Source of the DNA: Agromyces sp.
Lineage (GTDB): Bacteria > Actinomycetota > Actinomycetes > Actinomycetales > Microbacteriaceae
Direction of reading: 5' to 3'
Assembly (NCBI GenBank): GCA_031178045.1
Contig: JAPSJT010000002.1
Location: forward strand, 1-60,643
Length of the DNA: 60,643 nt
Positions 1 through 7,377 of the stretch are shown piece after piece; within the stretch, counting starts at the first letter, position 1; each line of letters opens with the position of its first letter. A program made the translations under genes and the position numbers. A model generated the notes under the pieces. That model did not search any database, had not been told where the DNA came from, and saw only the letters and a list, made by a program, of their open reading frames with translations.

Positions 1-76
1 TGGTGGATCTGAGGGGACTCGAACCCCTGACCCCCTGCATGCCATGCAGGTGCGCTACCAGCTGCGCCACAGACCC
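1..76 (-). tRNA. tRNA-Ala (anticodon GGC)
   Basis: Read on the minus strand, the sequence folds as a complete cloverleaf. The 7-bp acceptor stem pairs GGGTCTG with CAGATCC, and its third pair is G-U, the alanine identity element. The anticodon stem is CCTGC/GCAGG around a seven-base loop carrying GGC. The T-arm is AGGGG-TTCGAGT-CCCCT. CCA is encoded, at positions 1-3. It lies downstream of rsfS on the same strand. A TAAGCT hexamer at 104-109 could be its own -10 element, though no good -35 is visible. Confidence 0.97.
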
Positions 77-167
77 GTTCGCCCCGTGCGGGGCAACATG
101 TCGAGCTTACACCAGCCGCCGGTCTCCGAAGAAATCGAGCGGCCCTCGGCACTGGATGCGGCCCGGC

Positions 168-542
168 TCAGCTTCCCGCTGCGAGCAACGGCGCCACCGG
201 CACCACCGGGCAGTCGAGCCACAGTCGCTCGAGCCCGTAGTACATCCGCTCTTCGCGATGGAAGACGTGCACGACCAGATCGCCGAAATCGAGCAGGATC
301 CAGCGACCCGCTGCGTGGCCCTCGCGTCGAAGGGTCTTCACCCCCGCCTCGCGAAGCGTGTCTTCGACCTCGTCCGCGATCGCCACGACGTTGCGCTCCG
401 ACGTTCCGGTCACGAGAAGGAAGACGTCGACGAACGGCAGCGGTTCGGACACGTCGAGGGCGACGAGATCGTCGCCGCCCTTGGAATCGGCCGCTCGCGC
501 TGCAATGGCGAGCGAGTCGAGTGCCTGGTCGGATGCCGTCAT
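168..542 (-). CDS. rsfS: Ribosome silencing factor RsfS
   Basis: The 124-residue product matches the RsfS/Iojap family in length and layout. The core has the conserved pattern of a strand ending in DVF(L)LVTG followed by SERNVVAIAD, then a second half with GRWILLDFGDLVVHVF and a REERMYYGLERLW segment. RsfS binds ribosomal protein L14 and blocks 30S-50S joining when nutrients are short. It is the last protein gene of the nadD side of the operon, which is the usual actinobacterial arrangement. The ATG at 542 is preceded by GGAAGTGAGCAT, a usable ribosome binding site. Confidence 0.95.
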   Translation of the reverse strand: MTASDQALDSLAIAARAADSKGGDDLVALDVSEPLPFVDVFLLVTGTSERNVVAIADEVEDTLREAGVKTLRREGHAAGRWILLDFGDLVVHVFHREERMYYGLERLWLDCPVVPVAPLLAAGS

Positions 543-581
543 ATGCTCACTTCCGGATGTGGAGACGATCGGTGAGGGCGC

Positions 582-1637
582 TCAGAAGAGACCCGACACC
601 GCCCCGATGACGAGGGTGGCGACCACGCCGAGCGCGAGGACGCCTGCGGTGACGGCCAGCACGAGCGGCGCGTTCACGCCCTCCTTCTTCGGCGGCGCCA
701 TCATCGCGCGCGCCGCGCTCTGCGTGCTGATCGCGCGGGTGGCCGACACGGGAGCTCCGACGCTCGCGCCGTCCTCGACCTGGTCGAACAACCGATCGAC
801 GTCGGAGGAGTCGATCTGGCTGGGATGTACGCCCGTCGCACCGAAGCTTCGCGGCAGATCGATGGAACCGGTGACGATCACGTCGCCGGTCGTCGCGAAC
901 GAATCGCTCATCGATCCGTGGTCGGGCAGGCTCGGAAGGATGAGCGCATTCGTCGTCGTCGGCACGCCGTGGCTCACCCCGCCCCGTGAGAGCAGCTGAT
1001 CGAATGGTTCGGCTCGGTCGGCCGGTGTGTTCAGTTGCGCCGTCCAGTGGCCGACTGGCTTCGGCACGACGACCGGCTCGTCGGCGATCGCCGCTTCCGC
1101 GACCTGATGCGGTGCCGGCGCTCTCACGGGCAGATGCTGCGCCGGTACGGGCTGCGCCGGGTCGGCGCCGCCGGCGGCCGGAACAGCGGCTCGGTCGGCT
1201 TCTTCTTCCAACTCGAGGTCGTCGAGGTCGCTGTGGTTGGCGTCGAGCATCGCACGCAGTTCGCGCCGGGTGAGCGTACGCTCGGGCGCCGAGGGATCGC
1301 CGTGCGATTCGGCGTCTCGGCCGGCCGGCGATTCGAACGACCGGGGCGGAACGATCAGATGCTCGCGCGGGGCGAACGACTCTTCGGGAGACGCTGCGGC
1401 CGTGCCGTGCGCAGCCGTCTCCGCTGGCGCGGCCGGCCGCGGCGCTGCGAATGCCGGCGGTGCCACGACGGGAGGCGTGCTCCGCCGCTCGGGCGCGGGA
1501 TCGGAAGGCGGCGGCGGTGCCGGGGCCGGTTCGGCGGCCGCGTCAGCGGTCGCCGCGGCGGCCTGCTGCTCCTGCAGCAGGCGTTCGCGCTCGCGCGCCT
1601 CGCGGCGCGTCAGCGGCGGTTCCTGTGACGACGTCAT
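582..1637 (-). CDS. Uncharacterised single-pass membrane protein with long disordered N-terminal region
   Basis: The product is 351 residues from the ATG at 1637, whose ATGA overlaps the nadD stop. An upstream in-frame start at 1703 would lie well inside nadD and is less likely. Residues 9-16 (LTRREARE) and 122-128 (LTRRELR) repeat a basic/acidic motif. Between and after them the chain is rich in Ala, Pro and Glu and looks disordered. The last 30 residues form one hydrophobic helix ([20 protein letters not shown]), so the protein is probably tail-anchored with the long part in the cytoplasm. I recognise no catalytic domain. The position between nadD and rsfS suggests co-expression with NAD synthesis and ribosome-associated genes; its function is unknown. 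Confidence 0.85.
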   Translation of the reverse strand: MTSSQEPPLTRREARERERLLQEQQAAAATADAAAEPAPAPPPPSDPAPERRSTPPVVAPPAFAAPRPAAPAETAAHGTAAASPEESFAPREHLIVPPRSFESPAGRDAESHGDPSAPERTLTRRELRAMLDANHSDLDDLELEEEADRAAVPAAGGADPAQPVPAQHLPVRAPAPHQVAEAAIADEPVVVPKPVGHWTAQLNTPADRAEPFDQLLSRGGVSHGVPTTTNALILPSLPDHGSMSDSFATTGDVIVTGSIDLPRSFGATGVHPSQIDSSDVDRLFDQVEDGASVGAPVSATRAISTQSAARAMMAPPKKEGVNAPLVLAVTAGVLALGVVATLVIGAVSGLF

Positions 1638-2236
1638 TCGACACTCCGATAGAGATGGTGCTTGGAGATGTACTGGACGACCCCATCGGGCACCAAGTAC
1701 CACACCGGGAAGCCCCGGCGCACCCTGTCCCGGCAGTCGGTCGACGAGATCGCAAGTGCCGGAACCTCCAACAAGCTTACGTCCTGCTCAGGCAATCCCG
1801 AAACGGACAGCACATGTCCCGGTCGACTCACAGCGACGAAGTGTGCGAGCTCCCAGAGCTCGCCGACGTCCTTCCACGACAGGATCTGCGCGAGCGCATC
1901 GGCACCGGTGATGAAGTAGAGATCGGCATCGGGCCGCTGCGCCCGGATGTCTCGAAGCGTGTCGATCGTGAACGTGAGCTTCCCGCGGTCGATGTCGACG
2001 CGGCTCACCGTGAATCGGGGGTTCGAGGCCGTCGCGATGACGGTCATGAGGTACCGGTGCTCGGCCGGCGTGACGACCGTCTTATAGCTCGGCTGACCGG
2101 TCGGGACGAAGATGACCTCGTCGAGCCCGTGCGATTGCGCGACTTCGCTCGCGGCGACGAGGTGACCGTGATGGATCGGGTCGAAGGTACCGCCCATCAC
2201 GCCGATCCGTGGCCGGCGCTGGCCGCCCGCGATCAC
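1634..2236 (-). CDS. nadD: Nicotinate-nucleotide adenylyltransferase
   Basis: The enzyme transfers AMP from ATP to nicotinate mononucleotide to give deamido-NAD. The 200-residue protein carries the nucleotidyltransferase signature [11 protein letters not shown] at residues 15-25. The late [13 protein letters not shown] segment matches the family's ISST.IR motif with the usual isoleucine replaced by cysteine. Length is normal. The start is GTG at 2236. Its stop overlaps the start of the downstream membrane-protein gene by four bases, and a 50-residue membrane protein lies 12 bp upstream. Confidence 0.96.
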   Translation of the reverse strand: MIAGGQRRPRIGVMGGTFDPIHHGHLVAASEVAQSHGLDEVIFVPTGQPSYKTVVTPAEHRYLMTVIATASNPRFTVSRVDIDRGKLTFTIDTLRDIRAQRPDADLYFITGADALAQILSWKDVGELWELAHFVAVSRPGHVLSVSGLPEQDVSLLEVPALAISSTDCRDRVRRGFPVWYLVPDGVVQYISKHHLYRSVE

Positions 2237-2248
2237 GCCGCTCCCCGC

Positions 2249-2401
2249 TCAGTGGCCGCCGTGCTCGCCCCCGGAGTGACGGGCGGCGTAGGCCGCTGCC
2301 TTGGCGCGGTGACGGTTGGCCACGTCGCGGTACGAGGCCGCCACGAAGCCGAGCGCGGCGAAGATCACGATCGCGACGACGCCGTACAGGATCGGCTCCA
2401 T
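2249..2401 (-). CDS. Small membrane protein (50 residues)
   Basis: From the ATG at 2401, which has GGGAG a few bases upstream, the product is 50 residues. One transmembrane helix (about residues 5-23, LYGVVAIVIFAALGFVAAS) is followed by a basic stretch and a His/Gly-rich tail ending SGGEHGGH. A longer 74-residue form from the ATG at 2470 is possible; it has AAGGGAAA upstream, and a TAGACT hexamer at 2508-2513 would place a transcript start near 2500. I know no function. The position between proA and nadD on the same strand suggests membership of that operon. The His-rich tail might bind metal, but that is inference only. Confidence 0.7.
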   Translation of the reverse strand: MEPILYGVVAIVIFAALGFVAASYRDVANRHRAKAAAYAARHSGGEHGGH

Positions 2402-2519
2402 CGGAAGCTCCCTCGCGTGCACCGTCTCGGTCAGCACCGTGCCGGTCAGCACTGCGGTCGTGAGGCTCATTCGCCGTTTCCCTTCGAATCCTGGGTGTTG
2501 CTCAGTCAGTCTAGCGAGG

Positions 2520-3788
2520 TCAGGACCGCACGTGTCCGGCGCCGCGCACGATCCACTTCGTGCTCGTGAGCTCGGGAAGACCCATCGGCCCCCGAGCATG
2601 CAGCTTCTGCGTCGAGATGCCGACCTCGGCACCGAACCCGAACTCCGCGCCGTCGGTGAACCTGGTGGACGCGTTCACCATCACGGCGGCGGCATCCACC
2701 TCGTTCAGGAATCGCTCCGCATTGCCGAGGTCGTTGGTCACGATCGACTCGGTGTGTTTCGTCGAGTAACGGCGGATGTGGCGCAGCGCATCATCGATCG
2801 AGTCGACGATTCCGACCGAGAGGTCGAGGCTCATGTGCTCGGTCGCCCAGTCCTCGTCGGTCACGGGAAGCGCCCCCGGCCGCAGCTCGCGAACGCGCTC
2901 GTCGGCATGGATCGTGACGCCGGATGCCTCGAGCCGGTCGAGCACCGGCGGCAGCAGCCGTCGGGCCGCGTCGCGGTGCACGAGCAGGGTCTCGAGCGCG
3001 TTGCAGACGCTCGGCCGCTGCACCTTCGCGTTGTGCACGAGATCGACCGCCCAGTCCTCGCGGGCGCTCTCGTCGAGGAACATGTGCACGACGCCCGCAC
3101 CGGTCTCGATGACCGGCACCTTCGCCTCGTCGACGACGGCGCGGATGAGCCCGGCGCTGCCGCGCGGGATGAGCACGTCGACGAAGTCGCGCGCCTGCAT
3201 GAGGTGGCGGGCACCGGCGCGACCGAAGTCGTCGACCGTCTGCACGGCGCCGGCCGGGAGGCCCACGGCGTCGAGTGCGTCCTGCAGCACGGCGAGCAGC
3301 ACGCGGTTGCTCTGCTCGGCGGCGGTGCCGCCTCGCAGCACCACCGCGTTGCCGCTCTTCAGTGCGAGCACCGCGATGTCGATGGTGACGTTCGGCCGGG
3401 CCTCGTAGATCGCTCCGACGACGCCGAGCGGCACCCGAACCTGGTCGATCCGCACGCCGTTCGGAAGCGTCCGCCCACTCACCGTCTCGCCGATCGGGTC
3501 GGTCAGGGCGATGACGTCGTGCACGGCGTCGGCGAGCGATGCGATGCGCCGCTCGTCGAGGCTGAGGCGGTCGAGGAGGCCCGTCGCGAGACCCGCGGCG
3601 CGTCCGGCATCGAGATCGAGCCGGTTGGCCGCGATGATGTCGGCCGTGCGATCGCGCAGGAGCTGCGACACGCGGTCGAGCGCGGCATCCTTCTCTGCGG
3701 TCGTCGCCCTCGCGAGCCGGTAGGACGCCTCCTTCGCGGCGGCGAGGCGCTCGTCGAGCACGCTCGGATCGAGGTCGCGTTCCTGCAT
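2520..3788 (-). CDS. proA: Glutamate-5-semialdehyde dehydrogenase (gamma-glutamyl phosphate reductase)
   Basis: ProA reduces gamma-glutamyl phosphate with NADPH to glutamate-5-semialdehyde, the second step of proline synthesis. The 422-residue protein has normal length. The catalytic cysteine is C262, in the PSVCNALETLL motif, and the YEARPNVTIDIAV segment near residue 129 is typical of the family. It follows proB with a gap of only nine bases. No ribosome binding site is visible. Instead TAGGCT, overlapping the proB TAG stop, sits exactly six bases before the ATG, so a leaderless transcript from an internal promoter is plausible alongside read-through from proB. Confidence 0.97.
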   Translation of the reverse strand: MQERDLDPSVLDERLAAAKEASYRLARATTAEKDAALDRVSQLLRDRTADIIAANRLDLDAGRAAGLATGLLDRLSLDERRIASLADAVHDVIALTDPIGETVSGRTLPNGVRIDQVRVPLGVVGAIYEARPNVTIDIAVLALKSGNAVVLRGGTAAEQSNRVLLAVLQDALDAVGLPAGAVQTVDDFGRAGARHLMQARDFVDVLIPRGSAGLIRAVVDEAKVPVIETGAGVVHMFLDESAREDWAVDLVHNAKVQRPSVCNALETLLVHRDAARRLLPPVLDRLEASGVTIHADERVRELRPGALPVTDEDWATEHMSLDLSVGIVDSIDDALRHIRRYSTKHTESIVTNDLGNAERFLNEVDAAAVMVNASTRFTDGAEFGFGAEVGISTQKLHARGPMGLPELTSTKWIVRGAGHVRS

Positions 3789-3794
3789 GTCAGC

Positions 3795-3800
3795 AGCCTA
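3795..3800 (-). promoter_or_regulatory. Possible -10 element for leaderless proA mRNA
   Basis: TAGGCT on the minus strand ends six bases before the proA ATG. It overlaps the proB stop codon, and no Shine-Dalgarno sequence is present. A -10 spaced this way would start transcription at or next to the A of ATG. The match could be coincidental because it includes the proB TAG. Confidence 0.4.
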
Positions 3801-4616
3801 GGCGAGCCTGGAGTGGCCGGTCGCCGTGTGACGCTCGGACGCGGGCTCGAACCATGTCCCCACCTCCGCCCCGGAGAGGGCCTCGGCGACGAGGGACGTG
3901 GCGGTGATGAGCACCGCGGCGCCGGATTCCGCGGCGATGCGGGCGGCGGAGACCTTCGTCTCGGCCCCACCCGTGCCCACTCCGGCCCGACCGGTCGAAC
4001 CGATCTCGACCCCCGTGAGCGCGTCACCGAAGGGGACGTGCTCGATGCGCTCGGCGCCCTCGAGGTGCGGCGGCTTCGTGTAGAGGGCGTCGACGTCGGA
4101 GAGCAGCACGAGCAGCTCCGCACCGATGAGCTCGGCGACCAGCGCGGCCAGGCGATCGTTGTCGCCGAACCGGATCTCATGGGTGGCGACGGTGTCGTTC
4201 TCGTTCACGATCGGCAGGATGCGCAGCGCGAGCAAGCGGTCCATCGCACGCTGCGCGTTCGATCGCGGCGTCGGATGCTCGAGGTCGCCGGCCGTCAGGA
4301 GCACCTGGCCCGCGAGGATCCCGTAGCGGTCGAGGCTCGTCTGGTAACGCCACATGAGCACGTTCTGGCCGACCGCCGCGGCAGCCTGTTGCGTCGCGAG
4401 GTCGTTCGGCCGGCCGTCGAGCTCGAGGAACGGGATCGCGGTCGCGATGGCTCCCGATGAGACCAGCACGACTTCGGCACCGCGCTCGTAGGCGGCCGCG
4501 AGCGCATCGACGAGCGGGGCGATCTGGCTCGCGTTCTCACCGCTGATGGAGGAGGAACCGACCTTCACGACGATGCGCTTCGCGGTCGGGATGTCGGCGC
4601 GAGTGCGCGGCGTCAC
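3798..4616 (-). CDS. proB: Glutamate 5-kinase, short form lacking the PUA domain
   Basis: ProB phosphorylates glutamate at the gamma carboxylate, the first step of proline synthesis. The GTG at 4616 is chosen because its GTGA overlaps the obg stop by four bases; an upstream in-frame start at 4700 would run deep into obg. The product is 272 residues and begins close to the kinase core: [14 protein letters not shown] near residue 13, an SSGAIA motif, VNENDTVAT, and a [13 protein letters not shown] segment. The chain ends shortly after EVGTWF. The roughly 100-residue C-terminal PUA domain of the Escherichia coli enzyme is therefore absent, with no downstream remnant. Confidence 0.95.
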   Translation of the reverse strand: MTPRTRADIPTAKRIVVKVGSSSISGENASQIAPLVDALAAAYERGAEVVLVSSGAIATAIPFLELDGRPNDLATQQAAAAVGQNVLMWRYQTSLDRYGILAGQVLLTAGDLEHPTPRSNAQRAMDRLLALRILPIVNENDTVATHEIRFGDNDRLAALVAELIGAELLVLLSDVDALYTKPPHLEGAERIEHVPFGDALTGVEIGSTGRAGVGTGGAETKVSAARIAAESGAAVLITATSLVAEALSGAEVGTWFEPASERHTATGHSRLA

Positions 4617-6184
4617 CGGTCGCCCTCCCCCGTTCCATCGCCTGCTGAGGCCGGTACTTCGTCGGTCGGGACCGCGCCGTCGTCCTCGCCGTCGGCCCAC
4701 ATTCCGGCCTCGCGCTCGCGCTGCAGCTCGGCGCGAGCCTCGGCCTTGGCATCCATGCGTTCGTGGTATTCGCTCCGGCGTTCGGCTCGCGTGGCGCGAC
4801 GGTTCTCATCGAGCCGCACGTCCGCGCCGCGGGGTGCGGTGATGAGCTCGGCCGTGGAGGTGAGCGTCGGCTCCCAGTCGAAGACGACGCCGGAACCGGG
4901 CCCGATCACGACGGTGGATCCGGCGACCGCGCCGGCGCGCACGAGCTCGTCCTCGACGCCGAGTCGCGCGAGCCGGTCGGCGAGGAAGCCGACGGCCTCG
5001 TCGTTCGTGAAGTCGGTCTGCTGCACCCAGCGCTCGGGCTTGCTCCCCAGCACGCGGTAGATCGTGCCGTAGCTGCCGCCTTCGGGGCGCACGACGAAGC
5101 CGGAGTCGTCGACTGCCTTCGGACGCATCACGATGCGAGGCGCCTCGGGGGCGGATGCCGCTTCGGCGCGGGCCTGGTCGACGAGTTCGCCGAGCGCGAA
5201 GCCGAGCTGCCGCAGGCCCTCGTGGCTGACCGTCGAGATCTCGAACACGCGATAGCCGCGGGACTCGAGCTCGGGACGCACGAACTCCGCGAGCTCGCGG
5301 CCCTCGGGGACGTCGACCTTGTTGAGCGCGACGAGCTGCGGGCGATCGAGCAGCGGCACCTGACCCTCGGGAACAGGGTAGGCGGCGAGCTCGCCGCGGA
5401 TGATCTCGAGATCGCTGATCGGATCCCGGCCGGGTTCGAGCGTCGCACAGTCGATGACATGCAGGAGCGCCGAGCACCGCTCGACGTGACGGAGGAACTC
5501 GAGCCCGAGGCCCTTGCCCTCGCTCGCACCCTCGATGAGGCCCGGGACGTCGGCGACGGTGAAGCGGTGGTCACCGGCCTCGACGACTCCGAGGTTCGGA
5601 TGCAGCGTCGTGAACGGGTAGTCGGCGATCTTCGGCCGTGCGGCCGAGAGGGCCGCGATGAGGCTCGACTTGCCCGCCGACGGGAAGCCGACGAGCGCGA
5701 CATCCGCGATGGTCTTCAGCTCGAGCGAGACCTCGCCCTCGAATCCGGGGGTTCCGAGCAGCGCGAAGCCCGGGGCCTTGCGCTTCGTCGAGGCGAGGGC
5801 CGCGTTGCCGAGCCCTCCCTGACCACCCGGGGCCACCACGAATCGCATGCCGGGTTCCGTGAGGTCGACGAGCTGGGTGCCGTCGGGGTCCTTCACGACG
5901 GTGCCGACGGGGACCGGGAGCTCGAGCGGCTCGCCGGCGGCGCCGGAGCGGTTGTCGCCCATCCCGGGCTGTCCGTTGCCCGAGGAGCGGTGCGGCCGTC
6001 CGTGGTACGCGAGCAGGGTGGTGACCTGCGGATCGGCGACGAGCACGATGTCGCCACCGTGGCCGCCGTTGCCGCCGTCGGGACCGGCGAGCGGCTTGAA
6101 CTTCTCACGGCGCACCGAGACGCAGCCGTTCCCGCCGTGACCGGCGCGCACGTAGAGCGTCACCTGGTCGACGAAGCTGACCAT
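4613..6184 (-). CDS. obg: GTPase Obg (ribosome assembly, CgtA)
   Basis: This essential GTPase acts in large-subunit maturation and growth control. The 523-residue chain has the glycine-rich Obg fold at residues 1-160 ([26 protein letters not shown]). The G domain follows, with P-loop GFPSAGKSS at 166-174, switch motif [16 protein letters not shown] and NKVDVPE. An Obg C-terminal (OCT) domain covers about 345-425. A charged, Glu/Arg-rich tail extends past 430, as in other actinomycetes. A strong GAGGAGGGA binding site precedes the ATG. It sits between rpmA and proB in the standard order. Confidence 0.98.
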   Translation of the reverse strand: MVSFVDQVTLYVRAGHGGNGCVSVRREKFKPLAGPDGGNGGHGGDIVLVADPQVTTLLAYHGRPHRSSGNGQPGMGDNRSGAAGEPLELPVPVGTVVKDPDGTQLVDLTEPGMRFVVAPGGQGGLGNAALASTKRKAPGFALLGTPGFEGEVSLELKTIADVALVGFPSAGKSSLIAALSAARPKIADYPFTTLHPNLGVVEAGDHRFTVADVPGLIEGASEGKGLGLEFLRHVERCSALLHVIDCATLEPGRDPISDLEIIRGELAAYPVPEGQVPLLDRPQLVALNKVDVPEGRELAEFVRPELESRGYRVFEISTVSHEGLRQLGFALGELVDQARAEAASAPEAPRIVMRPKAVDDSGFVVRPEGGSYGTIYRVLGSKPERWVQQTDFTNDEAVGFLADRLARLGVEDELVRAGAVAGSTVVIGPGSGVVFDWEPTLTSTAELITAPRGADVRLDENRRATRAERRSEYHERMDAKAEARAELQREREAGMWADGEDDGAVPTDEVPASAGDGTGEGDR

Positions 6185-6256
6185 GCTGCATCCCTCCTCA
6201 GGGTGAAAACGCGTGAGGGCGAGCCGAAGCCCGCCCTCACAGAGTCGATCGTTCGG

Positions 6257-6514
6257 CTATTCGCCGGCCGCCACGATGTTGACGACCTTGCGGCCGCCCT
6301 TGTTGCCGAACTGCACCGCGCCGGCCTCGAGCGCGAAGAGCGTGTCGTCGCCACCGCGACCGACACCCGCACCGGGGTGGAAGTGCGTGCCGCGCTGACG
6401 GACGAGGATCTCGCCCGCGCTGACGACCTGGCCGCCGAAGCGCTTCACGCCGAGGCGCTGGGCGTTCGAGTCACGACCGTTGCGAGTGGAGCTCGCTCCC
6501 TTTTTGTGTGCCAT
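6257..6514 (-). CDS. rpmA: 50S ribosomal protein L27
   Basis: The 85-residue protein begins [20 protein letters not shown], the mature L27 N-terminus that reaches the peptidyl transferase centre. There is no cleavable extension like that found in Firmicutes. The conserved [17 protein letters not shown] segment is intact. AAGGAG lies upstream of the ATG. It is separated by 29 bp from rplU and by 72 bp from obg. Confidence 0.99.
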   Translation of the reverse strand: MAHKKGASSTRNGRDSNAQRLGVKRFGGQVVSAGEILVRQRGTHFHPGAGVGRGGDDTLFALEAGAVQFGNKGGRKVVNIVAAGE

Positions 6515-6543
6515 GTCTGTATCTCCTTGCGAGCCGCGGGCTG

Positions 6544-6852
6544 TTACTTGATGCCGGTGATCTTGACGCGCGTGAGGTCCTGACGGTGGCCCTGGCGCTT
6601 CTTGTAACCGGTCTTGTTCTTGAACTTCTGGATCACGATCTTGGGGCCGCGGAGGTCGTTCAGGACCTCAGCCGTGACCGTGACCTTCGCGAGCGACTTG
6701 GCGTCGGAGGTGATCTTCTCGCCGTCGACGAGGAGGACCGGGGTGAGCTGGACGTTGCCGTCCTTGTCAGCCTTGACGCGGTCCATCGTCACGATGGTGC
6801 CGACTTCGACCTTCTCCTGCCGACCGCCGGCGCGCACTACTGCGTAAACCAC
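6544..6852 (-). CDS. rplU: 50S ribosomal protein L21
   Basis: The 102-residue protein begins [17 protein letters not shown] and ends [22 protein letters not shown], both typical of L21, which binds 23S rRNA. The start is GTG at 6852 with only a weak binding site (GGTACGAGAA). It is the first gene of the rplU-rpmA-obg-proBA transcript and has a good promoter about 160 bp upstream, so the leader is long enough to hold regulatory structure. Confidence 0.99.
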   Translation of the reverse strand: MVYAVVRAGGRQEKVEVGTIVTMDRVKADKDGNVQLTPVLLVDGEKITSDAKSLAKVTVTAEVLNDLRGPKIVIQKFKNKTGYKKRQGHRQDLTRVKITGIK

Positions 6853-7012
6853 TTCTCGTACCTATCTCTGGGGAACCCGGGGGTTCCGTCTGCCTGATGG
6901 GGATGTCACTGCGCGGTAGACCCCAGCGGGAAGGAGGGTCGTCACTGCCAGAAAACGCGGTGCAGATGATCTGCTGTGGGCACACCGGGATAAGCGGTGG
7001 CACCAACGGTCG
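6853..7012 (-). promoter_or_regulatory. rplU 5' leader with hairpin
   Basis: About 155 nt separate the predicted transcript start from the rplU GTG. The leader contains an inverted repeat (GGAACCC-CC-GGGTTCC on the minus strand, near 6872-6887) roughly 20 bases before the start codon. L21 operons have autoregulatory leaders in some bacteria, but I cannot match this one to a known family. Confidence 0.45.
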
Positions 7013-7041
7013 AGTTTACCGGATGTCTCATGGTCGGTCAA
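7013..7041 (-). promoter_or_regulatory. Promoter of the rplU-rpmA-obg-proBA operon
   Basis: On the minus strand, TTGACC (7036-7041) and TAAACT (7013-7018) are separated by 17 bp, close to the housekeeping sigma consensus. Transcription should start near 7006. It lies back to back with the DUF4031 promoter. Confidence 0.75.
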
Positions 7042-7076
7042 ACGCGAGCCGCCGGCGGGTCGCCGACGCATCCGCG

Positions 7077-7082
7077 TAGGAT
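7077..7082 (+). promoter_or_regulatory. Probable -10 of a leaderless DUF4031 transcript
   Basis: TAGGAT ends seven bases before the ATG at 7090, and no ribosome binding site is present. This spacing places the transcript start at the start codon. Confidence 0.55.
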
Positions 7083-7089
7083 CGGCGCC

Positions 7090-7377
7090 ATGGCCGTGCT
7101 CATCGACACCCCGCTCTGGCCCAAGCACGGCACGGTATGGGCGCATCTCGTGAGCGACCGCTCGATCGACGAGCTTCGGAGCTTCGCCGACCGCGTCGGG
7201 CTGCCGCCGCGGGGGTTCGACCTCGACCACTACGACGTTCCGATCGAGCGCTACGACGAGGTCGTCGCGGCCGGCGCCGAGCCCGTCTCGCCGCGCGAGC
7301 TCGTGCGGCGACTCGCTGCGAGCGGACTTCGGGTCACGCCGCGGGAGCGGCGCGCCCGAAGGGCCCAGCGCCGCTAG
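7090..7377 (+). CDS. DUF4031 domain-containing protein
   Basis: The 95-residue protein begins MAVLIDTPLWPKHGTVWAHLVSD, and FADRVGLPPRGFDLDHYDVP follows. This matches the small DUF4031 family, which is common in actinobacteria next to other genes and has no established function. The ATG at 7090 is preferred over upstream starts because TAGGAT lies seven bases before it. The TAG stop overlaps the TAG stop of the RNase E/G gene on the other strand, so the two genes meet tail to tail with no terminator between them. Confidence 0.85.
   Translation: MAVLIDTPLWPKHGTVWAHLVSDRSIDELRSFADRVGLPPRGFDLDHYDVPIERYDEVVAAGAEPVSPRELVRRLAASGLRVTPRERRARRAQRR

Noticed and set aside
2316-4460. A 714-codon open frame on the plus strand
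   Set aside because: It lies antisense to proA and proB, has a composition typical of GC-rich shadow frames (Arg, Val, Asp, His rich) and no domain; proA and proB have clear family motifs.
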